Positions 23,162 through 32,024 of a stretch of 33,563 bases of DNA are shown piece after piece; within the stretch, counting starts at the first letter, position 1; every line of letters begins with the position of its first letter. Location of the stretch: positions 1-33,563 of the forward strand of contig OMJB01000025.1 of assembly GCA_900299255.1 (NCBI GenBank). The letters run 5' to 3'. Below the pieces are notes generated by a model that searched no databases, was not told the DNA's origin, and saw only the letters and a list, made by a program, of their open reading frames with translations. The position numbers and the translations under genes are program-made. The DNA comes from Sphingobacteriales bacterium. GTDB taxonomy: Bacteria; Bacteroidota; Bacteroidia; Chitinophagales; Chitinophagaceae.

Positions 23162-24118
23162 ATGAAGAAACGATATGCCATTATAGCTGCTCTACTTTCA
23201 GTTTTGTGTTCCTGCGGCAGCAAAGAGGTTACAAACGCTGATGCATTAACCAAGCCTGCCGTAGCCTCAGTTGTGAGTCAGGTTGTAGGTATAGGGAAAA
23301 TAGAACCTGAGAACAGCATTATACAGCTAAGTGCGCCGGTAAATGGTATTGTAGTCAGCATTCTAAAAAGTGAAAATGATACTGTAAGTGCAGGTACGCC
23401 TATTATAGAATTGGACAGCCGGTTGGAGGAGGCCAAAGTAACGCAACTTACAGCTGAGCTGAATACGCAGCTGAATCAGCTGAAAGCAGATGAGGCTGGT
23501 TTAGGGGAGTATGAAGCAAAATGCAGCAACGCTGTTTCTGAACTGCAGTGCCTGCAAAGGCTTCTAGGCAAAGGGGCAGAAACCCAGCAGGTGGTTGATG
23601 ATGCCAATACCAATCTCAAAACACTGCAATCTAATCTTAAAAGGCTGCAGGCAGGTATTGCGGCCTCCAGAAGCAGGGTGGCACAGTCGCAGGCTGCACT
23701 TAATACTGCGCTGATAGAACGGGATCAGAAAACTATCAAATCTCCTGTTGCAGGAAAAATACTTGAATTGACTACACTGGCCGGGAGTTCTGTTGATACC
23801 AAACAATCAGTGGTGCAAATAAGCCCTCTTGGAAGAACTATAGCAATATGTGAAATAGATGAATTGTTTGCCGATAAGGTGGCTGTTGGCCAGAAAGCAT
23901 GGATACGCAACGTTGGTTCCACAGATACGCTTTCTGCTGGCGTAGTGTACACTGCATTCTCATTTCTCAAAAAGAAATCACTGTTTACTGATCAGGCAGG
24001 TGAAAAAGAGGACAGGCGTGTGCGGACAGTTAAAATAATGCTGGATCAGCCTGATAAACTGTTGCTTAATGCAAGGGTTGAATGTGTAATTGATATTTCA
24101 GGTAATCTTAAAAAATGA
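23162..24118 (+). CDS. HlyD/DevB-type adaptor, lipoprotein
   Basis: This 318-residue membrane-fusion protein begins with a lipoprotein-type leader (VLCSC, Cys18) rather than the usual transmembrane helix. A biotinyl-lipoyl half follows (about 50-85: NGIVVSILKSENDTVSAGTP), then a coiled coil (about 90-185: LEEAKVTQLTAELNTQLNQL, LQSNLKRLQAGIAASRSRV), the second lipoyl half (IKSPVAGKILELTTLAGSSV) and a beta-barrel part (AICEIDELFADKVAVGQKAW). It would link the permease to the TolC channel in the same operon. Confidence 0.9.
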   Translation: MKKRYAIIAALLSVLCSCGSKEVTNADALTKPAVASVVSQVVGIGKIEPENSIIQLSAPVNGIVVSILKSENDTVSAGTPIIELDSRLEEAKVTQLTAELNTQLNQLKADEAGLGEYEAKCSNAVSELQCLQRLLGKGAETQQVVDDANTNLKTLQSNLKRLQAGIAASRSRVAQSQAALNTALIERDQKTIKSPVAGKILELTTLAGSSVDTKQSVVQISPLGRTIAICEIDELFADKVAVGQKAWIRNVGSTDTLSAGVVYTAFSFLKKKSLFTDQAGEKEDRRVRTVKIMLDQPDKLLLNARVECVIDISGNLKK

Positions 24119-24122
24119 GATT

Positions 24123-25250
24123 ATGCTAAAGATTGCATGGAAATTCATCAGGTTTGACAAGGCCAAGAGCATAGGTGTAATTGTAGGGATACTGATCAGT
24201 ACTTTTCTGATTGGGCAGCAGCTAGGCGTTTTTTTCTTTCTTTCGGGGCTGATGGGTGCACTGGCTACAGATGTGCAGGCAGATATATGGGTGGTTGATA
24301 GCAAAACAAACGATGTAAATCAGCTGGGTAGGCTGGATGTGCGCAATCTAAGGGCCGTACAGGGCATCAGTGGAGTAAAAGAAGCTTTTCCATTGCTTAT
24401 AACGGGTGCTTCGTGTAACTATAAAAATGGAACCAGCGGCGGAGTTACGCTGATTGGAGCTGATGCCCACCAGTTAAATGCAGTTATAAAGCCGGGGAAA
24501 ATTACAGCCGGCAATACAACAGAATTGCAACTGGATGGCGCGGTGAGCGGGGAGTTTTTTGAAAAGAAAAATCTGGGAGGTGCAATAGATATTGGTACAG
24601 ATTTTGAAATAAATGGCAAGCGGGCTTTTTTTGCCCTGCAGACTAAGGGCTTCAGAGGTTTTGGCAGCAGTTTTTGCGTTACGACAATTGAAAGAGCCAG
24701 GTTTTATTCCAATCAATCAGTCAATACAATCAGTGCAGTTTTAGTAAACCTACAGCCCGGCACCAGAGCCGAAGATGTTGTGGCCGATATTAATCAGCAT
24801 ATCAAAGGGGTACGGGCGTGGCCATCAGAGCAGCTTGCCGCTTCCTCAGTAAAGAAAATCCTGTCGAGCAGTGGTATTGCCCTGAGCACAGGTACGCTGA
24901 TTATTTTTGCGCTGATTGCCGGTTTCTTCATTATAGGGCTTACCATGTATTCGTCAGCTTTAGACCGGCTGAAGGATTACGGTACACTCAAGGCTATTGG
25001 TGCAGGCAATGGTTATATAAGCCGTTTGATACTCACTCAGGCTTTGTTATTTTCAGTTGCCGGATTCCTTATCGGGCTTGCGCTGCTTGAAGGTTTCAGG
25101 AGGGGCGTAGCAAATTCAGGCCTGATATTTTCATTCTCCCCGCTCATGCTGCTGACAATGTTTGCAACAATTGGGCTCATTTCATTGGGTGGAGCATCTT
25201 TTGCGCTCAGCAGAATCAGAAGCGTAGAACCAGCAGCCGTTTTCAGGTGA
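24123..25250 (+). CDS. DevC-like ABC transporter permease (FtsX family)
   Basis: This 375-residue permease has one N-terminal helix (about 14-40: SIGVIVGILISTFLIGQQLG), a periplasmic domain with ADIWVVDSKTNDVNQLGRLD and GVKEAFPLLITGA, and three C-terminal helices (about 248-372: LSTGTLIIFALIAGFFIIGL, LTQALLFSVAGFLIGLALLE, LTMFATIGLISLGGASFAL). That is the four-helix FtsX layout. The N-terminal half resembles DevC, the permease of cyanobacterial glycolipid exporters. I start it at the ATG at 24123 (MLKIAWKFIRFD), 4 bases after the adaptor stop, in place of an in-frame ATG at 24090 inside that gene. Confidence 0.9.
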   Translation: MLKIAWKFIRFDKAKSIGVIVGILISTFLIGQQLGVFFFLSGLMGALATDVQADIWVVDSKTNDVNQLGRLDVRNLRAVQGISGVKEAFPLLITGASCNYKNGTSGGVTLIGADAHQLNAVIKPGKITAGNTTELQLDGAVSGEFFEKKNLGGAIDIGTDFEINGKRAFFALQTKGFRGFGSSFCVTTIERARFYSNQSVNTISAVLVNLQPGTRAEDVVADINQHIKGVRAWPSEQLAASSVKKILSSSGIALSTGTLIIFALIAGFFIIGLTMYSSALDRLKDYGTLKAIGAGNGYISRLILTQALLFSVAGFLIGLALLEGFRRGVANSGLIFSFSPLMLLTMFATIGLISLGGASFALSRIRSVEPAAVFR

Positions 25251-25265
25251 AAAAGAAATGCAATT

Positions 25266-26648
25266 ATGAATATTGAACACGCAACAAAAAGTAAAACCAT
25301 AGTAATTGTTCGCATTGGCGTGGCCATTGTGTTTTCTGTTTTATTTTCCGTTTCTGCGCAGGCGCAGGAAAACCTGACTTTGTCAAAGGCAATAAACGAA
25401 GCGTTTCTGAACAGAAAAAATATTCTGGCAGGAAAAATGGACCAGGAAATCAGAAAACTGCAGACTGAAGCACTTTACCGAAGATTCTGGCCACAGCTCA
25501 GTGCTGGATACACATATCAATACAACCCTATTCTGCAAACTTCTATATTGCCCATTGGTGTTTTCAATCCCGCCTATCCTGCCGATGCCACGAAAAGTGT
25601 TCAGTTCGGCACAAAATGGTCGCAGGCTGCGGGTTTGACGCTTAGCCAGCCATTGATTGATATATCCGTCAACCGGCAGATAAAAGAGGGGAAACTACAG
25701 GAGCGTATTGCAGCGGCGTTGCAGGCTCAGACAGAGTATGAACTGGCTGCAACAGTGGCCCAGGCTTATTTTAATATTCTGTTGCAGGAGGCTAAAATAG
25801 TTTCGGCCGCATCAGATACTAATAGAACCTGGCAGAGTCGGCTGCTGCTCCAGAATAAATTTGATCAAAAGAGATTACTTAAGTCAGAATTGAACAGGGG
25901 AAAGATCAATCATAACAATGCAGTCCAATTGTACTACAATGCCGTGGCGCAGTTGATTGAAGATAAAGTGTTTCTGTTGTTTTTGATAGGAAGGAATAAA
26001 ATAGAGCAAACAGATATCAGGCTTGATACAGCGTATTTGAATTTTGAAACTTTGCAGTTGCCTGACGTGCAGCCGAAAGTTGCGAATATTCCGGAGTTGC
26101 AGCAGCTACAGCTTAAAGCGGAACTGGCTGGTGTGCAGGCTAAAACAGAGAGGGCAAAATACCTGCCAACCCTGTGGCTGAAGGGTTATCTTGGCGGCAA
26201 TCAGTATACAAATACATTTGATCCGGTAGCGGCAAACTCGTGGTTTGGGCTCAGTTATGCAGGGGTAGAACTTAAGTATCCGTTGATTACCGGAGATGAC
26301 AAGAAAAGGAAAATAGAACAGATGCGCATGCAGTCTGCGCAATTTAACCAACAACAGGAAGATAGAGCCGCTCAGTACTATAAAGATGCTGTTGTGGCCA
26401 GAATAAAACTTGACCGGATATTGAATGAGTTAAAAGCCCAGCGCGAAAATATTGGCCTGGGCAAAGAGGCGGTGACGATTTATCAGGAGAGAGTATCTGA
26501 AGGGCAGGAGTCAGTATCTGCATTAAATCTGGAAGAGGCCAATCTGCAAAAAACTGAAACAGAATATCAGAAAAATACAGCGCAGTACCTGCTATATTAT
26601 CTAGACTACCTCAAAGCGGCCGGCAAGCTGGAACAACTATGGAAATAG
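25266..26648 (+). CDS. TolC-family outer-membrane efflux protein
   Basis: This 460-residue protein has a signal peptide (about 15-36, FSVSAQAQE) and the duplicated coiled-coil layout of TolC/OEP proteins: LTLSKAINEAFLNRKNILAG, LQTEALYRRFWPQLSAGYTY, AATVAQAYFNILLQEAKIV, then the second half with LQLKAELAGVQAKTERAKYL, PTLWLKGYLGG and the C-terminal SVSALNLEEANLQKTETEYQ. It provides the outer-membrane exit duct for the export system encoded just upstream and is the last gene of the operon. Confidence 0.93.
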   Translation: MNIEHATKSKTIVIVRIGVAIVFSVLFSVSAQAQENLTLSKAINEAFLNRKNILAGKMDQEIRKLQTEALYRRFWPQLSAGYTYQYNPILQTSILPIGVFNPAYPADATKSVQFGTKWSQAAGLTLSQPLIDISVNRQIKEGKLQERIAAALQAQTEYELAATVAQAYFNILLQEAKIVSAASDTNRTWQSRLLLQNKFDQKRLLKSELNRGKINHNNAVQLYYNAVAQLIEDKVFLLFLIGRNKIEQTDIRLDTAYLNFETLQLPDVQPKVANIPELQQLQLKAELAGVQAKTERAKYLPTLWLKGYLGGNQYTNTFDPVAANSWFGLSYAGVELKYPLITGDDKKRKIEQMRMQSAQFNQQQEDRAAQYYKDAVVARIKLDRILNELKAQRENIGLGKEAVTIYQERVSEGQESVSALNLEEANLQKTETEYQKNTAQYLLYYLDYLKAAGKLEQLWK

Positions 26649-26694
26649 ATGCCAGCCTGATGCTAAACTAAGCCCCTGGTGTGGAGCAAGAAAA

Positions 26695-26734
26695 AGCCCG
26701 GTTGCCGGAATCAGGGGGCTTTGGCAACCGGGCT
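26695..26734 (-). terminator. Intrinsic terminator of hemD
   Basis: Perfect 12-bp arms AGCCCGGTTGCC and GGCAACCGGGCT surround a 16-base loop. On the minus strand the stem is followed by TTTTTC, so it ends leftward transcripts from hemD. On the plus strand it is not followed by a T-run, so for the TolC operon it is only a hairpin. Confidence 0.8.
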
Positions 26735-26781
26735 AATAAATTTATGCAGTGAAAGTTGCTGCGGGCTTTTCTATGGCGTAA

Positions 26782-27480
26782 TTATTTGTGAAAATGCTCT
26801 ATTACTTTTTCGACCATAAGTGATTTTGAAGGAGAGCCCAGCACAATAACTGTATTAGTTGTTTTGGATTTGATAGCATTAGCTGTTGTGTTGCCTACTG
26901 CAAATAAAACTGTGTGGGGATTGATGCTGTTTACCCGGAAAAAGCTGTTAACGCCATTGGGGCTAAAAAAGAGAATACCCTGGTAATGTTTTTTTATTTC
27001 TTCGGGCGTTTCCCTTGTTTTGTATACTACTATTTCATGAACCATAATATCTTCCTGATACAGTAATTCGGGGAAAGAATCCAGGCGTTTGTCTCCACAA
27101 AAATACAGTACCTCTTTCAGTTCGTTTCCTTTGATAATGCCTGCAAGGCCAGCGGCGTCGGCGGCTGAGCCTTTTACCAAGCGGGGATCAAAATAACTGA
27201 ACACAGCAGTTTTGGTGGCATCGCCTGCACAGTATATATCCCAGTTGGGTTTGTGTTTCAATACAATTTCGGAAATAGCATTAACAGCGTTAGCGCTGGT
27301 AAACACTGCAGTTAAATGCAGTTTACACAGGTCAGCGATTTCCTGGTTCAGGTTACTATCTTTAATATGCTCTACCTGAATAAAAGAGACAGCATCAATC
27401 TCCACCCCGTGCCCAAATGCTTTATTAATTAGTGATTGATCTAGCTCTGCAGTGCTTAAAATATAGTTGTTGATTTTCAT
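26782..27480 (-). CDS. hemD: Uroporphyrinogen-III synthase
   Basis: This 232-residue protein matches HemD, which closes hydroxymethylbilane to uroporphyrinogen III with D-ring inversion in haem and sirohaem synthesis. The two-lobed layout is visible: VFTSANAVNAI and IYCAGDATKTAVFS in the first lobe, VLYFCGDKRLDSFPELL and VYKTRETPEEI as the connector, and ILFFSPNGVNSFF and LFAVGNTTANAIKS in the second. Length is normal. No other hem gene is nearby, so the gene stands alone; it follows the T9SS type A gene by 56 bases on the same strand. Confidence 0.9.
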   Translation of the reverse strand: MKINNYILSTAELDQSLINKAFGHGVEIDAVSFIQVEHIKDSNLNQEIADLCKLHLTAVFTSANAVNAISEIVLKHKPNWDIYCAGDATKTAVFSYFDPRLVKGSAADAAGLAGIIKGNELKEVLYFCGDKRLDSFPELLYQEDIMVHEIVVYKTRETPEEIKKHYQGILFFSPNGVNSFFRVNSINPHTVLFAVGNTTANAIKSKTTNTVIVLGSPSKSLMVEKVIEHFHK

Positions 27481-27536
27481 TCTATTCGGTTATTTATCCG
27501 TACTGTTTGGATGTATCTGTATAATCTGGACGCGGT

Positions 27537-29405
27537 TTAAGGCTTTCTTTCAAATACTTTTGCCGGAACGGTTTCGCCGAGTGAGCCAGTGCCTTTAAGC
27601 ACGTAGGTACCCTGAGGCAATGCGCCGGTATTGAACCTGATAATGTTTATGCCTTCAGTGCAGAAATTGTCTATCAGTTTGTCAACCAGCCTGCCTTGAA
27701 GGTCGTAAATAAAGAAACTGAAAACCTGATCTTTAGTTACAGTGAATTCATAGCTGAGATTTTGCCCGGCCGGGTTAGGGTAGAGTTTCACCGGTGCAGA
27801 TTTTCTATTGGGGAGGTTGTTGACCCCAGTGTGGTATGGGGATATGAGCTGCGCCATATAGTTTCCGTATTTACGGTCGTGGCGGCCAAAGTTGCCGCAT
27901 ACCCATACCGCACCATTCAGGCTCCAGTCTGGCTGGCTGGCAGTATAGTCGCCCCACCGTTGTTCTTTTTGTGCAAGGTACCTGATAGTGCTGTCGCCTT
28001 TACGAATTACTGTCATGTCAGAATAGCCTGTGCCATCATAAAGTATGGCACCCAGGCCCGGATAGGTGTGAAGCCCAGAATACTCAAATGATATTATTGT
28101 CTGATCAGTGCCTAAACCATTGCCTACGTATGAAATGTTGGGGTAGCCGATATCAAGCGTATCGAAAGAAAACACTTCTCCGTGGAATGCCGGAGCCGAG
28201 CCAATGTTGGTAATAAATCCATGATAAAGAGCGGAGTTTCCGGTGCCGGGGTTTGAAGTGGCACTGACAAACTGAATGCGGTCGTTTTTGATGATGGCAC
28301 CCAGAATCCTGCCGTCGTTGGTGGCAAGTGTAAGTGAGGTGTCTGGCTGGCGGGCATCCGGGGGAACGCCATAAGAGCCTGTGGAGGATTTCAAGGCAGT
28401 GACTGTTAATACACTGTCTATACTACCGATAGTGTCGGGTACTTTCACAAGAAATACGGAGTCGTTACTGATATCGAAATTCCTGTTTGATAAAAAATAC
28501 TGAGCAGGAGCCTGAAGTGTATCGGCTGCCGTAACCGGGTGCAGGCAGCGAAGGTTGCGGCCATTGTAATTGACACTGTCCCAAATCTGGTAGTTCAGAA
28601 CCGCATCGCCGTTATAACCACCCTGCTTGTTGATCTGGTAAATTACTGACCTCGTAAAGCCCGCCTGCCAGGTCATGCCGTCTTTGATGTGATTGCCAGT
28701 AAAGAAGAACTCCTGCTTGGTGATAGCAATTGCAGGATAATCGAACCAGGTAGTATCCAGGCTGAAATTGCCTGTAAATGCATAAAAGTTCCAGGTGTCA
28801 GCAGGGTTGTTGGAACGGGAAAACCCAATAACTACTCCGTTGTCTGCACTGCTGAAATTATTAAGCATAATGCAAATGAACCTATCAGCTTCTTGGTCAT
28901 ACAATAATTTTGGGTCGAAGCGCTGATCAAATAAGCGGTTTAAGCCAACTGAAGCTGAAAATTGTTTTAGCCCCTTTTTGTTGAGTATAGTACCGGTACT
29001 GGCATCCTGAATAGTTATGCTTGAATTAACAACTGCAGCACTTTTGTAATCTTTACTCATTGCACTGCCATTGTCCGGTGGGATGCCAGGAATAGAATCG
29101 GAAACAAAATTAATGCCCAGGACAGGTGGAGCTACGGATGATGTTTTTTTTTGAACCGGGCCAATTTTATGAGGGTATAATGCTGATACCTGCTTTTTTA
29201 TGGCGCGCAATTGCTCTTGTTCAGCTTCTCCACCCGGTTCTGGCATTTCCAGGTTTACAATGCCTGCATTGTACTTGTCTTCAACATTCTTTAAAACAAC
29301 TGTGCCTGCCAGCGGTGCAGTGTATCTTTTCATTCTGGCATTCTGGCCAAAAGATGAAAAGCAGAAAGCCGCAATAATGAATAAGGACAAAACAGATACG
29401 CGCAT
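27537..29405 (-). CDS. Large secreted protein with T9SS type A sorting domain
   Basis: This 622-residue protein has a signal peptide (about 1-20, ending SSFGQ) and a C-terminal T9SS type A sorting domain (about 540-622: PVKLYPNPAGQNLSYEF, VFSFFIYDLQGRLVDKLI, GALPQGTYVLKGTG). The middle has beta-propeller-like blocks (DPKLLYDQEADRFICIML, NNPADTWNFYAF, TWFDYPAIAITKQEFFFTGN, WGDYTASQPDW), a pattern seen in Bacteroidota secreted proteins of unknown function. There is no catalytic signature. It would be exported by T9SS and attached to the surface or released. Confidence 0.88.
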   Translation of the reverse strand: MRVSVLSLFIIAAFCFSSFGQNARMKRYTAPLAGTVVLKNVEDKYNAGIVNLEMPEPGGEAEQEQLRAIKKQVSALYPHKIGPVQKKTSSVAPPVLGINFVSDSIPGIPPDNGSAMSKDYKSAAVVNSSITIQDASTGTILNKKGLKQFSASVGLNRLFDQRFDPKLLYDQEADRFICIMLNNFSSADNGVVIGFSRSNNPADTWNFYAFTGNFSLDTTWFDYPAIAITKQEFFFTGNHIKDGMTWQAGFTRSVIYQINKQGGYNGDAVLNYQIWDSVNYNGRNLRCLHPVTAADTLQAPAQYFLSNRNFDISNDSVFLVKVPDTIGSIDSVLTVTALKSSTGSYGVPPDARQPDTSLTLATNDGRILGAIIKNDRIQFVSATSNPGTGNSALYHGFITNIGSAPAFHGEVFSFDTLDIGYPNISYVGNGLGTDQTIISFEYSGLHTYPGLGAILYDGTGYSDMTVIRKGDSTIRYLAQKEQRWGDYTASQPDWSLNGAVWVCGNFGRHDRKYGNYMAQLISPYHTGVNNLPNRKSAPVKLYPNPAGQNLSYEFTVTKDQVFSFFIYDLQGRLVDKLIDNFCTEGINIIRFNTGALPQGTYVLKGTGSLGETVPAKVFERKP

Positions 29406-29440
29406 AGGAGAAATTTGTATAAAGTTACGGATTAAAGAAT

Positions 29441-29472
29441 AAAAAAACCTCCCGAAACAATGAGGAGGTTTT
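29441..29472 (-). terminator. Intrinsic terminator of atpG
   Basis: Arms AAAACCTCC (29444-29452) and GGAGGTTTT (29464-29472) form a perfect 9-bp stem. On the minus strand the stem is followed by a run of T residues (complement of the A-run 29441-29447). It separates atpG from the T9SS type A gene. Confidence 0.82.
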
Positions 29473-29491
29473 GAAAATAATTTATAGAAGT

Positions 29492-30373
29492 TTATCCCTG
29501 CAGGGCCGCTGCACCACTTACGATCTCAGTAAGCTCAGTAGTAATTGCAGCCTGGCGTGCACGGTTATAGCTAATCTTAAGTGATTTAAGCATTTCGTTG
29601 GCATTATCGCTGGCCTTATCCATGGCAGTCATTCGGGCACCATGCTCAGATGCATTTGCATCCAGCACGGCTTTATATACCTGTGTGTTCAGAATTTTTG
29701 GCATCAACTCCTGCAGTAACGTAGCCATTGCAGGCTCAAAAGCGAAGTCGACACTTTTAGCGCCTTTTTTCTGCTCAGTTTTTGGAATAGGCAGGTAGGG
29801 CTCAACAGTAAAAATCTGAGTGGCTGCGTTTTTAAACTGACTGTAAACGATCTCTACGCGGTCAAATTCCTTGTTGAGGAAAGCATTTTGTGCGTATACT
29901 GCTGCACGACGAACGTTCTCAAAAGACATGTCTGAAAATATGTTCCAGAATCCGTCTGCTAATTTATAGTTGTTGCGCTGGAAGTATTCATAGCTTTTTT
30001 TGCCGATAGGGAGTATGGTAACATTACCCTTAGCGTGCTGGCTGGCATACTTAGTGGTAATAACCTCGCGTGTAAGCTTGATAATGCTTGAATTGTAACC
30101 GCCACATAGCCCACGATCGCTGGTGATAGGAATAAGTAACACTCTATCGGCAGGGCGAACATCGGCAAGGGGCAGTGCAGTATCAGAAGAAGAACCACTT
30201 ACAATATTGCTGAGCATCTCCTGTAGTTTCTGTGCATAGGGGCGCATCTGAATGATAGAGTCCTGAGCGCGGCGCAGTTTCGCAGCACTCACCATTTTCA
30301 TAGCCTTGGTGATCTGCTGGGTTGATGTTACTGACTTGATGCGATTACGTACTTCTTTAAGTTGCCCCGACAT
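29492..30373 (-). CDS. atpG: F1F0 ATP synthase gamma subunit
   Basis: This 293-residue protein is F1 gamma, the rotor shaft of ATP synthase. The N-terminal coiled coil is clear (EVRNRIKSVTSTQQITKAMK, MVSAAKLRRAQ), as are the central SDRGLCGGYNSSI and the C-terminal helix (DNANEMLKSL, YNRARQAAITTELTEIVSGA). Length is normal. No other atp subunit gene is in the window, and atpG has its own promoter and terminator, so it is expressed apart from the usual atpHAG operon. Confidence 0.96.
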   Translation of the reverse strand: MSGQLKEVRNRIKSVTSTQQITKAMKMVSAAKLRRAQDSIIQMRPYAQKLQEMLSNIVSGSSSDTALPLADVRPADRVLLIPITSDRGLCGGYNSSIIKLTREVITTKYASQHAKGNVTILPIGKKSYEYFQRNNYKLADGFWNIFSDMSFENVRRAAVYAQNAFLNKEFDRVEIVYSQFKNAATQIFTVEPYLPIPKTEQKKGAKSVDFAFEPAMATLLQELMPKILNTQVYKAVLDANASEHGARMTAMDKASDNANEMLKSLKISYNRARQAAITTELTEIVSGAAALQG

Positions 30374-30410
30374 ATTATATTAATAAAATAAGTATGATTG
30401 AAAACCGTTG

Positions 30411-30442
30411 CAAAAGTACCGCAATTAAACAAAATACCCAAA
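30411..30442 (-). promoter_or_regulatory. Bacteroidetes-type promoter of atpG
   Basis: On the minus strand TACTTTTG (30411-30418) is a perfect TAnnTTTG, with TTTG (30439-30442) 20 bases upstream as the -33 element. It gives a leader of about 30 bases to the atpG ATG. Confidence 0.65.
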
Positions 30443-30534
30443 CAAAGTATACTGTATTAAGAGGGAATTTAGGTGAATATTCAGGATTTAATTGGGAAAT
30501 AACCGGTTAATGGCCATATCAACGGCAAGGGGGC

Positions 30535-31080
30535 TTATTGTTCTTTAAGCTGTTTCATCAGAATGATGGTTTGCGCCCACAGTTCTGATTCTTTGTCTAT
30601 GAACCGGGGTGTTTTCTCTTTGATTTCTGAACCAGCGGGGTTGAGCCACTTAATCAGTTTGTTTTCATTGAAATAAAATTTGTTTACCTCCAGCCGGGTC
30701 TTTTTATCGTCATACCAAACTGTGTCGTTGTGCGCTTTTGCCCATTCCTCGGTTTGAGATGCACGGCAGTTGTAGATAAAATTCTGTTCTATGATAAGTA
30801 TCAGCATCCCCTCATCAAAATAACATTCGGTGAAAGTGCGGCAGGTATCACTGAAATGCTCAGCAACAATCTTTTTCACTTCTTCGTCTTTGTAGTACCC
30901 GGTTATGGATCCGCCCCCGGCATTGGTAATATCGTCCACCTGCTTTGCCTTCAGGTCTTTTTGTTTTTCGTTAATCTCGTGGTATTTCTTTTTAATATTA
31001 GCCATTACATCCTCGGGCTTTTTTTTGCATGAGGAAAAGCAAATGAGCGAAAATATAAATGCGAGAAAAATCCTGTGCAT
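30535..31080 (-). CDS. Lipoprotein of unknown function
   Basis: This 181-residue protein has a lipoprotein leader (MHRIFLAFIFSLICFSSC, Cys18). After it come a Lys-rich helical stretch (KKKPEDVMANIKKKYHEINE) and a mixed alpha/beta part with a Cys pair (DTCRTFTECYFDEG) and WYDDKKTRLEVNKFYFNE, in which a charged beta-strand pair is visible. I do not recognise the family. A -7 match lies upstream. It sits between AMP nucleosidase and atpG, all leftward. Confidence 0.75.
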   Translation of the reverse strand: MHRIFLAFIFSLICFSSCKKKPEDVMANIKKKYHEINEKQKDLKAKQVDDITNAGGGSITGYYKDEEVKKIVAEHFSDTCRTFTECYFDEGMLILIIEQNFIYNCRASQTEEWAKAHNDTVWYDDKKTRLEVNKFYFNENKLIKWLNPAGSEIKEKTPRFIDKESELWAQTIILMKQLKEQ

Positions 31081-31108
31081 GGTTGCTGTAAGTAGTTTAA
31101 TTGCCAGC

Positions 31109-31116
31109 CAAAATTA
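31109..31116 (-). promoter_or_regulatory. -7 element upstream of the lipoprotein gene
   Basis: On the minus strand TAATTTTG matches TAnnTTTG and lies 28 bases before the start codon. No clear -33 element is visible. Confidence 0.35.
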
Positions 31117-31168
31117 CTCTAAATTGAAATGCAGTGGTAAGCCGGTAATTTTAGAAAAGTAAGGGAAA

Positions 31169-31939
31169 CTAAAACCTCAGGTGTTTTACCGTTTGTCCGT
31201 CGTTGATGAGCTGTTTCAGTGACTCAATGCCTATCTGCAGATGTGTTTCCAGAAAATTTTTCGTGACCATTGAATCGCTAACAGCGGTTTTAACCCCCTC
31301 AGGTACCATAGGCTGGTCAGATACCAGTAACAGAGCCCCGGTAGGAATCTCGTTGAAAAAACCTGTACTGAATATGGTTGCCGTTTCCATGTCTATTGCC
31401 ATAGCCCTGATTTTACGCAGGTATTCTTTAAAAGCTTCGTCATGCTCCCAGACCCGCCTGTTGGTGGTGTAGACTGTGCCAGTCCAATAGTCCAATGAAA
31501 GGTCGCGGATAGTGGTTGAGATGGCTTTTTGCAGGGCGAATGAAGGCAGGGCAGGTACCTCGGGCGGAAAGTAGTCGTTGCTGGTGCCATCGCCGCGAAT
31601 TGCTGCTATGGGTAATATCAGGTCGCCGACGTTATTTTTCTTTTTGAGCCCGCCGCATTTGCCCAGGAACAAAACAGCTTTTGGGCTGATGGCAGAAAGC
31701 AGATCCATAGTTGTGGCAGCGCCGGGGCTGCCCATACCGAAGTTGATAATTGTAATATTATCGGCTGTGGCGCACTGCATCGGGTTATCAAGCCCTACAA
31801 CAGGTACATTGTGCGTTTTTGCAAAATGCGAAACATAGTTGCTGAAATTGCATAGAAGGATATACTGCCCAAAATCTTTAAGGCTCAGGCCTGTATATCT
31901 TGGCAGCCAGTTTTCGACTATTTCCTGCTTTGTCTTCAT
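31169..31939 (-). CDS. amn: AMP nucleosidase
   Basis: This 256-residue protein is of the short Bacteroidota AMP nucleosidase type, which splits AMP to adenine and ribose 5-phosphate. It has the nucleoside-phosphorylase fold: NFGMGSPGAATTMDLLSAIS, LFLGKCGGLKKKNNVGDLIL, AIRGDGTSNDYFPPEVPALP, the IDMETATIFSTGF substrate-binding segment and LLVSDQPMVPEG with a probable catalytic Asp. Compared with E. coli Amn it lacks the N-terminal regulatory domain, as usual for this group. The gene is divergent from the HsdR-N-domain gene, with 85 bases between. Confidence 0.92.
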   Translation of the reverse strand: MKTKQEIVENWLPRYTGLSLKDFGQYILLCNFSNYVSHFAKTHNVPVVGLDNPMQCATADNITIINFGMGSPGAATTMDLLSAISPKAVLFLGKCGGLKKKNNVGDLILPIAAIRGDGTSNDYFPPEVPALPSFALQKAISTTIRDLSLDYWTGTVYTTNRRVWEHDEAFKEYLRKIRAMAIDMETATIFSTGFFNEIPTGALLLVSDQPMVPEGVKTAVSDSMVTKNFLETHLQIGIESLKQLINDGQTVKHLRF

Positions 31940-31991
31940 TAACTAAAGATAAGAAATTATGAGGTATCTGTCTGCTGCAAAATTCAGGTGC

Positions 31992-32019
31992 TTGATTATG
32001 CTTTTACTTTCTATTTTTG
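31992..32019 (+). promoter_or_regulatory. Promoter of the HsdR-N-domain gene
   Basis: TATTTTTG (32012-32019) matches TAnnTTTG exactly and TTG (31992-31994) lies 17 bases upstream. The start codon at 32025 is only 5 bases after the -7 element, so the mRNA would be leaderless or nearly so. Confidence 0.5.
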
Positions 32020-32024
32020 AATGA

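Noticed and set aside
24090-24122. Upstream ATG for the permease
   Set aside because: It lies within the adaptor gene and adds a polar segment before the conserved MLKIAWKFIRFD start; the ATG at 24123 is preferred.
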